DNA of 64,000 nt, from the NCBI GenBank assembly GCA_963920765.1, contig OY987242.1, forward strand, positions 22,034,002-22,098,001. Reading direction: 5' to 3'. This DNA comes from Ulota crispa (lineage: Eukaryota > Streptophyta > Bryopsida > Orthotrichales > Orthotrichaceae). A model generated the notes under the pieces. The model saw only the letters and a program-made list of their open reading frames with translations. It had not been told where the DNA came from and did not search any database. A program made the position numbers and the translations under genes. Below, piece after piece: positions 50,010-62,276 of the stretch (position 1 is the first letter of the stretch; every line of letters starts with the position of its first letter).

Positions 50010-53000
50010 ATGAGATATGCCAAGGCGTCCGAGATGTTATCGTTGCTGCAAATCCTGCTGCTATGTGGAGTAATAGACACCGTGAATGCACAGCCAGGTA
50101 CTAGCTCGATAATATTCCCCTTATTTTTAGTGGATAATTGATTATGCAATGTAGGCGTGTAAGTAGAATCTTCTTTGCCATTAATCGTCGTTGGTGAGGG
50201 AATTGAAGTGAAGGCTGGAATAAGCTTTACGACCTAGATGGATTTGTTGCAAAGTCATTCGTCATCGACAATAGCTACCAGATTAAGCGGAATACGATTT
50301 CAACAAACTACAGAAGGGCGTTAGTACAGATTCTATGCAAATGCACGAAGTCTATGTGCTTTGTGCAGAAACAAAGAAATGGAAGAACTGGACTGCAATG
50401 CATACTTTTGGACTTGCTCGTGTTGTACTCTGCAATTAAGGGCATCTTACAGTGAAATTGACCAGAAACTTTACCTTTTTCGAATGGTGCACATTTTGTA
50501 TTAGATCTTTACATTGAGGATGTTTAAAACATTCTTGCAATATCAACCTTTTGGTAGGTTGGAATGATATCTGTGCTAATTATACATAGATAGTCGCTTG
50601 TTTCTGGTTCGACAGGGTTCACAAGTCTGGTGTGTGGAGCTCCTTCAGATTATCTCTCTCAAAGTGACGGCATCTTGTGGACAAGTGATGCTGCTTATGC
50701 TCCGCCAATAAGCACAAACTTTAGCCTAGCGACTCATTCGACGCTCGTTACACTGCGGTCATTCCCTCCCGATGTCAGCAGTCCTTTTGGAAGAAGCTGC
50801 TATAGCGATCTTGTCCCGGCTGGCCTCGGTTTTGTGCGAGCGACTTTCATATACGGGAATTATGACGGCCTCAATAACCCCCCGGTATTTGGAATTTCAA
50901 TCGGAGCCACAATGTACAGTACGATTGATTTCAAGATGCAAGACCCTTGGGTTGAGGAGGTGATTCTGAATGCGACGGATGCGCAGGCGTTTTGCCTTAT
51001 AGCTATGAATGGAATCCCAGTGATATCTCTTCTCGAATTGCGTCCACTTCCATCAGGGTCCTACAACCACACAAGCTCCCCCAGCGGGGTATTGCTAAAG
51101 AAAGTACACCGATTGGATTGCGGGTCTGACGCCATGAAATATGCGAGGTGAACCTTACGAAACCGAGAATTTATATCAAAGATAAAGAAAATTTGATACA
51201 AACTTTTTAGCTACGTTATCTGCTGTAAGGGTGAATTCATGTGAGTAACAACCTGTGTAGATCCAGTTGTGTGATAACGTCATTTGAACGTAGAGCAGTA
51301 CAAAAAGTCTCATCTAAAAACTGTCAAAAAAGTTTATTTTCGTAATAGAAGGCACGTCAACATATCAATGACATTGAACGGGCAGGCTGTTAGGTTAAGA
51401 TTAACTAAATGAAGTGGAATCGCAGGTATCCAGACGATAGCTGGGACAGAATTTGGGATTCTGATATGTACTACCTTGATCCAAGCACTACGAGTACTCA
51501 TTCAATAACACACCTACTGAATACTTCGGCAGTGACTGATGCTGCCCCCATGATCGTGCTGCAATCAAACCGTTTCAACTACCATAACCTGACATTGTTT
51601 TACTCTCTTCCTTTAGTCAAGCCGACAGGACAGTACTTAATGAATACTTATTTTGGAGAACTCTATAATACAACCGGTTCATCTTTCAAGGTTTCCGTAA
51701 ATGGGGCAACTCTACTAACAGTCAATGGATGGCCTCCCTTGTCAGCTGTTGAGCTTACAGTGACACAGGCCGCAGGTTGGTGGTGGAATATCTCACTTCT
51801 TCCAGTAACGGGATCTCCTCAGATAAGCGGCCTTGAAATTTTGGAAACCGTACAAATGAAGCAGACGTCAAATTCTAAAGATGGTAAGCTTTCTGGGTGT
51901 TTATTTCGTAGAATGTCATTTTTTGAAGGTGCGTATGTCTTCTCAGAAGAAGAGGCTGTCTACATATTATAAATGTGCCTGGTGTTCTATGTGCAGAGGT
52001 CAACAATAGTCTTATTCGAATGCGTTTTGGTGATGTGTAGCCAGAGCGCTGAAGCTGATAGAGCTCAACTTCAACGCCCAGAGTGTATTGCTGGACTGGG
52101 CACTTGGTAGTGATCCATGCTTTCCAGTTCCATGGAGAGGAGTCATTTGCAACCCGGAAGGCAATATTACCGCTCTGTAGGTGCTTCATTGCGCAAGGGA
52201 ATTACCTATTAAGTTCCAAATTTCACATGCAAACATTTGAACTCTAGGGAGAACTGTTGTAGCTGTGTGAACATATTTGCACAATATTTATCTTGAGATA
52301 CTGACGACGTGAAAATTTCCTCTCAATTACAGGGATCTTTCGAGCTCGCAATTATCAGGTGATATTGCAGGATTATTTCAAGATTTTACAAGCCTTGAAA
52401 ATCTGTAAGAATTCCATCTTGCTGGACTTTTACATGTACTTGCCAAGCTGCACGTCTGTGACGCCTTCCTGTCTTCAGAACGATTCATTCCACGATGCCT
52501 ATTGACGTATCTCATCTGTTAATGGGCTCGCACACTACTGGAACGGTAGGATTGCACCGACACCCCAAAAACGACACCAAAGCTTTAAATTACGCTTAGA
52601 ATGACATTCTTTTAAACTAAATGACACCCTACTTGGTGTCGTTCTTGGGGTGTCACTATGACTGTACCGTTTCACTAGTGGCAATGTGGCATACAATATG
52701 GGCAAGGTAGAATCAAAATTACCATTGTCCACCTTGTAATTTCTCTTGAAACTTTGTTGCCGTCCAGCTCCTCTTTACGGGTGTCTTGATCCAAGGATTT
52801 AGGGGAATATCCCAGGCCACTAATTTAAAAACTCTGCCCTAGGAGTTGGGGTTGCACAGCGCAGGATTTCCTCTTGTGATCCGAGGCCACTCACCTGACA
52901 ACTCTACCCAGGGGTAGTATTTTTCAGGCTAACAGCTCTAGATATTTGGAGAAAGGTCATAATGTGACATCCCTACGAGAGTCGTCAGATTAATAATTCT

Positions 53001-56000
53001 GAGCATTGGCCTCAATTCTAGGGCCGGGATACCCCTAGTTACTAAATCGGATGCAGTCTACTTACAGGCGCGTATTCACGTTGTTTAGCCATATCCTTGG
53101 TCACGTGTATCTGACAAGCTTGACAACACTGCCATGCCAGACACTTGAATATTACAGAGCAAGATACGTCGATTTTTGTGTAAAATTTGTAATGTTTAGG
53201 AAGCTAACTGCAATGATGTTTTTTTCCATACTGATAATTTTAATCCTCGCGTGACTCTGTAGAAACGCAAGCGGCAACAGTCTAGTCGGGTATATCAATG
53301 ATTTTAAAGGACGATTTCAAAGCTTGAAAATGCTGTAAGTCGAATTTAGCGTTACGCAGGAACGATTTACTGCTGACACTCCTGACACTCCTGACATTTT
53401 ATGCAATTTGGCTTTCTAGCACGACCCACTCTCTATTTTGATTACTTCCCTTTCATTCGTGCTTGATAAATGTCTTGGAGTGCATGTAGGTCTAGTACGC
53501 AACTCCTGATTGTCATACAAACTTGTTGGCAGAGACTTGAGCAATAACCAACTTTCAGGCACCTTGGATGCATTCGTAGCCTTGAATCTTCAGTATCTGT
53601 AAGTACTTCGAGCTAATTGTTATGTGTTCTTATCCAAAGGCTATTTGGTTATAGTTAAAAGTCGGAGGCCAGTGACAATGAAAGCCACGATATGAACTGC
53701 TGGAAATTTGAATTTGCTCTACAAAATTTCTTGACAGAAGCCACGATAGTGACGACGATTCCATACTCTTGGCAACGATTTTTGCATGCTCCTCTGTTTT
53801 TGTCAAAATCTTCTCTGGTTTTACTCCTACGCCAAGTCTCATTCTTGTTTTTGTGAAGAGATGTATAGCTTATGCCTATGGTTTCCCTTCACCTTACTCC
53901 CTCCACCGTTGATTTGGATATACTCGATTCTGTCAGGAATGTCGCGAACAATCAGTTCACTGGGGCCATACCTACACAATTGGAACGTCCCGGCTTGGTG
54001 TTGATGTAATTGTCATCCACCGATCCTCCAGCATTTTCTCCCTTGAATTTTACCTTCATGACGACAGCGCTGGTTGGTAGTAATGTGGACATGTGAATTC
54101 TTCACAAAGCCTATCCCTTTTCATCAAGGCTGAAATTGTTGTCTGAAGCGATCTAATTAATTATATGGGATCGGTGCAGCACGTCAGGAAATCCTTGCTT
54201 AATTCAGCATGGAATAGACCCCTGTGCACCATTAGTGCCGAGTCAAACCCCGCATCCTGTTGAAATAGAGCCCATGAAAAGCTCTAGTCACAAGCCAAAA
54301 TCGATCGTGATAGGGGCCTCAATTGGATCAGCTGTGGCCGTTATAGCCGTTGCAGCTGCCGGGATCATATGTTGCCGCCGCTACAAACTCATGCGAGAAT
54401 TAATAGATGCATCGGAGGAAGGTAATGCCCACTGATTATCACTACTCGTTAGAGTTGTCCTTTAAATTCTGAAGTTGGTTTGGCAGTATAATTGTTTGTG
54501 CTTTTTTATAACTCAATCACATTCGAACTGTCTGCACAGCTGGAACGGTTAATATTCTGCAAAAAGAGCTGGAATTCGACAATAATGTAAAAAGATATTC
54601 ATTTCAAGAAATTGAAAATGCAACCTACCATTTCAAAGAAACATTAGGTGAAGGCAGTTTAGGTCCTGTTTACCGAGGTAGGTTATCTGACGGGACGGAT
54701 GTCGCCATCAAAATGCGGTCTGATGGTTTACAAATCAATGCCGATACATTTCTGAAAGAGGTACAAATACCCAAATCTGTTTGTTGTGGTGATCGTAGTT
54801 ACAAATATAAGACAGAAATTACTTTTCATGCCCTGGGTTTTTGTAGACACATAAGTATTCTGTTTGCTCTCGTCCAAGCTAAGAATTGCAACTTTTTGTC
54901 CAGGTTTCCTTTCTGTCTAAATTACACCATCAGAATCTGGTGCTGCTGAAGGGATATTGTCTGGAGTGCAAGAAGCAATTCCTAGTGTTCGAGTTCATGT
55001 CTGGGGGTTCACTGAAGGATCACTTGTACGGTAAGAGACCCTGGTTATGTTCGCTGAGTAGTACAGTACGAAGGTGATGGTCTGTGAATTTACCTATTGG
55101 CTTAATAGGAATGTTAGTTGTTGCCTCTGTTGGTGTGCCAATCGATCGAATCAATCAGCCTCTGGATGTGCTGGTGTATGTTTAGGTCCACTTTCAAAGC
55201 TCCAATCTATGACATGGGAGCAAAGACTGGCCTCAGCCATTGGAGCTGCCGCTGGTAACATCTATCTCAAAGACTTCCCTGATAATCATCTTTGCATTTT
55301 GTTCACTGTCCTTGATCACCAAACTTAAGTCAGCGAGGTAACAGAGAAGTGGATTCTCTGCTGAATGCTATTCAGATGTTCTCGAATTTCCTTTCCATCT
55401 AAAACTTTACTTGCATGGACTGTCTGGTCAAGGACAGCACGAGCCGTAATCTAACTAAAAGCACAAAACTGTACTGAAGCACTGAGAAATCTATACCTTC
55501 TGAATTATGCAGGACTTGAGTATCTGCACAGTAGCGGGGACTCGAAGATCATACACAGAAACTTGAAGAGCTCCAACATCTTACTAGGACCCAATTATGT
55601 TGCGAAGGTCTCTGATTTCGTCCTGTCGAAGCCAGTTGCAAACGCGCAAAAGACCCTTATCAGAGGGACAGCAGGCTATCTTGATCCTGAGTAATATTTC
55701 AGCACTTTTCTATTACAATTATACGAAGTGTTGATTTAGACTCAGTTGTCTTTTATTTTCTTTCTGGCTGGGAATGCACTAGTTCCTGAAGAAAGCACCA
55801 TGTGCAGCAGATCTTACAGGGCTCTCTTCAAAACTAGCTGTCCCTTTAGTCCTGTGCCTGGTGATCTAGCTGGGAATTTGCAGATAAATTCAGTCTGTCG
55901 TCTTGCGCTTATTCTACATTTTCTACGGGAGTGTCAGAGAGTATATGTCTGGCATTTTGGTAGGTAAATATTGAGGACGTCTTAACCTGTGAGCTGGAAA

Positions 56001-56691
56001 TGTGGTATTAGGTACTTCAACACAACGCAATTGACAGATAAGAGCGACGTGTTCAGTTTTGGAGTTGTACTCATGGAGATCTTGTGTGGACGGGAACCCC
56101 TTTCCAGTGATTGCGCTCCTGATGCGTATAATCTTGTAGCATGGGTACCAGATTCCCTGCTCTAACTCTCTCTACTTTTGAGGGGTCTAAAATGGTCATC
56201 TCTGCCAGTCTCAAAATCCAGCGTCTCACGAGACATGTGTGAAATGCTATAAATATCTTAAGTGCGACTAGGTCTTGTTTTTCCAGTCATCGGTCAACAC
56301 ATTGAGCTCCAGGATACAGTGCTGAGTATCCCTGTCGTTGCAGGTTCGGCCAGCTTTACAGGATTCAATTCCAAAAGGCGACACTTCAGTAATCGATAAG
56401 ACGCTGGCAAACATGTTTGTACAGCAAAGTCTGGCAATCGTATCCGACATCGCTCTCCAGTGCACTGAGAAAGAGGGGTCCAACAGGCCATCGATGACCG
56501 AGGTGGTCAAGGAACTCAAACGAGCCTTAGATGTGGAAGATCTGCTTCCGACGAGCATCGCAGAGCCCTCTCCTCCTAAACAGACTCTTCCTCGAGCCCC
56601 AAAATCCATGAACAAGCGACATAAAACCTTCCATTCCCAAGAAATTTACCCGGCTCAACTTTCTGAGAACATAACGTTTCGTGTCCGATAA
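50010..56691 (+). CDS. malectin-like LRR receptor-like kinase, predicted pseudokinase
   Basis: Fifteen exons join at GT-AG sites into 936 residues: 50010-50097, 50616-51147, 51426-51883, 52041-52176, 52333-52404, 53263-53334, 53533-53598, 53937-54005, 54180-54421, 54540-54760, 54904-55030, 55186-55254, 55513-55690, 56012-56144 and 56344-56691. Order: signal peptide (1-27), malectin-like ectodomain (about 30-360, with [11 protein letters not shown]), a WALGSDPC linker, four LRR units, a short stalk, a membrane segment (about 540-563) and a kinase domain (about 610-890). The four LRR exons are 66-72 nt, all with phase-2 introns. The glycine loop GEGSLG (615-620) and Lys636 (VAIK) are intact. 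The catalytic loop reads HRN (732-734) instead of HRD, and DFG reads DFV (752-754). Lys736, Asn739 and the DPE motif are kept. The plan is that of the LRR-I group, whose members act as plasma-membrane receptors. No ligand can be named. Confidence 0.9.
52533..52680. mobile_element. CACTA-type MITE in intron 5 of the receptor kinase
   Basis: It begins CACTA (ctggaacggta) and ends with the mirror taccgtttcacTAGTG. Deeper, gacaccccaaaaacgacacc answers ggtgtcgttcttggggtgtc. It is flanked on both sides by the 3-bp duplication GCA (52530-52532 and 52681-52683), as expected for CACTA (En/Spm) elements. At 148 bp it is far too short to code for a transposase. Confidence 0.88.
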
Positions 56692-57690
56692 GAAATTAGA
56701 AGCGGCAGCAATAACGTACTCGGTGTGCGTGTACTTGATTCAAGAGAACTCTTCAACGTTAACAAAGGAATTAATCTAACGCAGATTTTCCAGCTGTCTC
56801 TTGTAATGGATTATCTCTAGTGTTCTCCATCTCAATTAGGTAACTGTACCATTAGTAGGGACTACTCAGGAGACCCACTGTAGCCCTACCCGAAGACCAA
56901 CGATCTGACTGTCAATTACATAATTGGGCTTATCAGTTGTCAGTTCTACAACCATGTACCTTCTCTAGAGCCTCAACCACTCATAAATTCGGGAGGTAAT
57001 GGACTTGGTAACGTTGCTAGCCGTGTTACGGACTGGATACTGCTCGAGAGCATACTACCAAGTCGTTCTGTGCAATTGAAAACTGTTTTGTTGGACAAAA
57101 GGCTTAGAATCTGGACAAAGACTACAAATTGAAAAGTGTTTCCAATTAGCTAATAAGACAATGATATGGTTGTCTTGAACACCAAACCTGGCATGATTTG
57201 AACAGAGGAGGCTACATCAGACGGTAATATTGAAGAGGTATAGAGTACCTTGCGCTGAACTGGTGAGAGACATATTCCTACGAGACTAACAAATTTGGAA
57301 GTGACTCTTCTGCTCTGTGTATTCAGAGAAGAATCGGCTACAAGCAAGTGCAATCATCAACGGCTGGCCTCACGCTCTTCCAGCAACCAGCCCGCCCAAT
57401 GATGCTGCTGCAGCTCTAATTCATCCCCTGCAGCCCCTCGAAGTGCCTCAACAAAGAGAATCCAATCTACTATTCTACCTTACTACAACAATCCCTCAAT
57501 AACGTACAAGGTCCATCTAAGAATGGTTTCTCTCTCACCTACCAGTGTTCTTCTTTCCTCCCACTGACTCCCCATGATGTATTGTATCCAGGAAGAACTG
57601 AATCAACTTGCTGGGGTTCGCAATGAGGTCAGGAAAAGGGCCCTCCCCTACAGTCGAACGGAGGGGCATCAGCTGCTGCAATGGGAATGC
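56692..57690. other. convergent intergenic region
   Basis: The plus-strand receptor kinase ends at 56691 and the minus-strand pyruvate kinase ends at 57691, so this kilobase holds both 3' untranslated regions. No other gene or repeat was recognised. Confidence 0.55.
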
Positions 57691-60600
57691 TCACGGAATC
57701 CGGCGGACCTGAATGGACTGTAGCATATCGCTTGTGGAGATGTCGGAGACGGCCACGATGAGGTCCCCGGACTTCATCATGCCACGCGCTTTCAAGAGCG
57801 CAAAAGTTCTTCGGAGGTTGCTCTCCATGTCCCCGGAGAAGTCGAGCCGGAAGGGGATCAACCCCCACTGCAGGTTCAGCCTTTGCCGCACCGTCTTGGT
57901 GTCTGTGAAGGCGAAGATGGGGCAGTCAGGCCGCGACCTCGACAGGAGCGACGCCATGTAGCCACGCCTTGTATACACGAAGATGGCGTCGACTTCCAGT
58001 CTGTTAGCTGCGCTTGTCCACAAGGGCAGTGCGTTCCAGATATGTCAGCAACCAAGTGCTCAAAATGGTACGCATATATGCCAACACTCTCTATCAACAA
58101 AAATATGTAAAATAGGGTCCACGTTCACCAGAATCTTCTCCAACTGCTTATGGTTCAAAATTTTAAAGCTCAGTTTGTACATGATGGTGACATTAGGCCA
58201 GGACCCCTTCAGATTAAAGCAACATGCTTGAGATAATAAGAAATCATACATCTTGAATTGACTAATGCAGAAAAGAAAGAAATTGGTTTTTTCTTTAATC
58301 CTCAAGAGAACCAGCGCCCACTGGGAGGACTATAAATGTTTTCTAAGAGCTGGAAAAAGCAGATGAAGTACAGAAAGCAATTTTATCTATTCTTCAACTA
58401 TGTTACTATGTTGATGTTTGCGTGTTTCATGCTCTGAAACAGTTCATGTAGAGATGGAAGAAGAAAAGAAACAGGCAAAACCGAAGAGCCTATGTTTGGA
58501 ATCTTCTTAGGCCATAGTTTATATTGCCTCAAAAGCTCCAGTTCTACATGCTTCCCCCCAAGGGCACTCTTAGGGGTTATATCGTATGTCAACTTGACGC
58601 GATTCTAAGTAACAAGAACGAGCATGAAGCGGTAGTAATTCCATGAGTTCTACGTAGCATGCTAAAAATTTATTTGAGATTGAAAAAAAGGTTTTATGCT
58701 ACTTCGAATGCATCATAAATGCAATGGATTCTTTTAAGATTGTTAGTTCACCCCTGGTTGCACATGAAAATGGCTCAAACCTTTAACCCCCTTTCCAATC
58801 TGAAGAGGCTATCAGTATACACGCTGGTTCAGAAGAATTGTTTAATAGATGATAGCTGTTATTGGATACTTTGTGATAACTGTTAAAAAACTAAAAACTG
58901 GGTGAGAATGTGTACCCATTTGGGAGGCGGAGTTGCAGATATTCTCTGAGATGCGGTCGTGAAGAGCGACAGAGAGTTCGGGAAGACGATCGGACGCGTG
59001 CTGCTTGTTCTCACGACACCACGACTCCATACGCAGACTGACTGTGCGCAAGACGCTGAGCGCCTTCTCCGGGAACAGACCCATGGCGGACTCGCCGGAC
59101 AGCATCAACGCATCTGCTCGTTGCCTCACAGCCTCTGACACATCGGCCACCTGCCCATCACCACAAGAGTCAGAGATGAGAACATCACGGTAACGACAAA
59201 CAGAACAATATCCATTCTCTCTTATGAGTTAACCTTAATTAGAAGTATTTTAACCACTAAAGAACAAAGGATTCGTGCTATTAAAACGACCACCTCAAGT
59301 GAATCATGTTGCAAAAAAACCAATACTTCACAAATGTCCAAATCTCACATCACCAGCATCAGTGTAGAACATTGCATGTGTTGGCCCACAAAAAAAAAGG
59401 ACTGTAGAAAGTCCTCACATGAACTACTCTGAACTACTGAAGAAACCTGAGTCCTAACTTGGGCCTCCAGGTCAGAAGAAGAATTTCAGTTCTGATTAAT
59501 TTGTTACCAACACTTGCAATGTTCTTTGTTGACTACAATGATACGAGATTTGGTCCCATCCGGATTCTATTATTTTCACAAGTAAGATGGATTGAATATG
59601 CAGATTTCAAACCACACAAACGGAAGGGAAGAAAACCGTCATGGCGGTGTCTAACCTCCGCTCGGGTAGGTGTCGGAAATTCTATCATGGATTCCAGGAG
59701 CTGCGATGCTACAATGACTGGCTTGTTGAGATCCCGGCTTAAGTTGACAATCGTCTGCTGCACCGACGGCACTTGCTCCAACGGAATTTGAGCACCTAAA
59801 TCCCCTCGAGCCACCATAGCTCCGTCAGAAACACGGATGATGTCCTCCAGGTGCTTCAACGAGTCGCTGCTCTCAATTTTGGCAAACACCCCGATTGATC
59901 TGTTCACAGATTCATTTCCGGATGTGAGACAAGGACGCAAACCTTGGCAGTAAGGTACCACTCGCAGCACCAAGATAACTATAATTAATTACTAATTGCA
60001 TGAGCTAACAATCAGCAAATTGGTGCTAAATCCTGCTAACAAATTCGCGATAAATTTGCTAAACCTCCATTTCTGGCCAAATAAACTAACCGAACTTAGA
60101 CAACTGCTAAATCAGTTTGCACCATCTATATAGCAACAGTTATCTAACATGAAAGCCTAACTTCCCTAAGTTATCTTGCAAGTGCAGGCACACAATAGGT
60201 TGGTTAACTTCCAACTAGCTCGTGCCCCTTAACACAACAATTAGCTTATTGGCGATACTTGGTTGATGCGGACGGGCCCTAACAAGGAACAAATTTACTA
60301 CACGAAGAAGACCGGTGGACGCACACGCTATTTATGCAAAAAAACAGGTGCGTGAAATAAATGACATGTTGCTATCTTGAGCGCAAAGGAAGTGAAATAT
60401 GTTGCGTTTTCTGGTGATCAGGTGAGCTTGGGTCAACAAAAGATAACTTCAGTGGAATATATTCAAGCCAAAGTGTTCATCAGAGATTAAGTCGTTCAGC
60501 AAGATTCAAACTCTTAGTACCAGCAAATTGGATACTGTTTTTTACTGGTATGGTGAAAATTCTTGAGATCAAGATGTCCAGGCTCCCATAGATTTGCTGA

Positions 60601-62276
60601 AACAAACTCAAGAAGTGACTCGTACCCGTTGGGTGATCTTGCATGAATGTAACTCTTCAGGTGCTTAATGACCTCCGATGTCTTCACGAAGGAGATGGCA
60701 ATGAAGTCCACCCCTTCGGCAATTCCAAAGTCGATGTCAATCCAATCCTGCAGACCACCAGAAATTCTAAGTATCGGCAAACGTCATAAGAACATTCCTG
60801 GTTTTGTCTAGTGTTCACACTAAATGTTCAATGCGCCGTACCTTGGATGAAATGGTGGGAAGCATGGCGTTTCGCTCTCGAACCAGCCGACCTTCCCTCC
60901 AGAAAGTCAGATTGGCACGAGGAAGCAGGAGACCAGGATCGATGCACTTGCACTTGACGTCCGGGCCGAGCTTCTCCTTCACCTCAAATCGAACCATCCC
61001 TCCGTCGACTACCAGTTCGTCACCAACCCTGACATCTGCCAAAAACCAACCCAACCTACCAGGTCAGAGACCCCGAATTTACAACCCTCCAGGTTTCAAC
61101 ATCAAAAAGACCATTTTTATCGTGATTTTGTAATTGTGGAAGTTGTTCAACGATATTATGGGATGTATGAATTGTACTGGATTGTAGCTAAATATGACAA
61201 CAGAGTGAATAAGAAAAAACAGAGGAAGAGAGCTTGGTGCCGGGATATAATACCTTCTGCAAACCCGTCGTAATTCACAATTGCTGTGTGGTCAGGAAGA
61301 GCTTCGAGTTTGCGGACCGTGAAAATCCATTCCTCACCATCCTTTACAACAAGTGAACTCCAAACTATGTTAGCAATTGGTTTAGAGAATTGCTACATGG
61401 AGCTAGGAGAATTCTAAACAACTGAAAGCAAGGATGTCATAAGCTCAGGAGCATGCCCGAAATGAATCGAGATCCTCGATTGTTTAGAAACTTCCTTCAT
61501 CCGTAGGGTGGTTGATTACGATTTGGTTCTAGAGTGGGGAGGGGTGGGTGATCCCAAGTGTTCTAGAATGTTATGTTCACTTTGAGAGAATTACAAAAAC
61601 CCCTAATTGTTGTGAAATTGGTGGAAGGGATTGCTGTGGAAGAAGAGAAACGTTCGTGACTGACCTCGGCTTTGACGGACGGGGCGCCATTGAAGTCGCC
61701 CATGTGAATCTCGCTGCCCTCGGTATCCATCATGATGGCCACGGAGTATCCCTTCTCAGAGTTCAAGCTGCGCACATCGCGAATGACCTGCGTGTGCCAT
61801 TCGCGAGTACCGTGACACATGTTAAGCCTGGCCACATTCATGCCGCCCATGGCCAGCGCCTCCAGCTGCTCGGGAGCGCACGTTGCAGGGCCGATGGTAC
61901 AGATCAGCTTCGTCCTTCTCGTGCTCCGGAAGCCGTTCTCCTTCAATTCGGCTTCTGTGACCGTGTCCACGTCCATGGACTGCTCTTGCTGCTGCAGCTG
62001 CAATACCGCCTCATCCGCCACGACCCGCCCATTGGTGACAGCCGCAGCCCCATCGCTCTTCTCCAAACCTAACGCGGCCACCACCACGGGCAGCGGCGCC
62101 TTTCGCTTGGTATGCCCTGCACTCTTCAACGCCCCTGCGCCTCGTAACGACGTCCCAAAGGAGGCAACATAGGAGACTCGAGTGCCCGAAACAATCTCCC
62201 CGTGAACACACGACGGCACGGACGACGAGCACCGCAGCGACGATGAATGCATTTGCGTCATCGCCCCGAGCGTCAT
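57691..62276 (-). CDS. PKP1: plastidial pyruvate kinase, alpha type (PKp1)
   Basis: Seven exons join at GT-AG sites into 603 residues: 61665-62276, 61254-61341, 60842-61035, 60626-60747, 59656-59899, 58916-59150 and 57691-58007. The enzyme makes pyruvate and ATP from phosphoenolpyruvate and ADP, and in plastids feeds fatty-acid synthesis. Residues 1 to about 60 are Ser-, Arg- and Ala-rich with few acidic residues, as in a chloroplast transit peptide. The barrel starts at [10 protein letters not shown] (121-130), followed by [12 protein letters not shown], a B domain (about 205-290), [15 protein letters not shown] and [10 protein letters not shown]. The end QSIQVRRIP is like that of PKp1. Sequence at 182-192 reads [11 protein letters not shown] where most pyruvate kinases have DTKGPEIR, a known feature of the alpha subunit, which works with beta subunits. 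The start at 62276 is one of several in-frame ATGs; 62366 would add 30 residues of poorer transit-peptide character. Confidence 0.93.

Noticed and set aside
53373..53397. Short tandem repeat of gacactcct
   Set aside because: There are only two and a half units inside an intron, which is expected by chance.
61548..62072. 174-codon plus-strand open frame
   Set aside because: It is antisense to the first exon of pyruvate kinase, whose frame shows clear family motifs. It is a GC-rich shadow.
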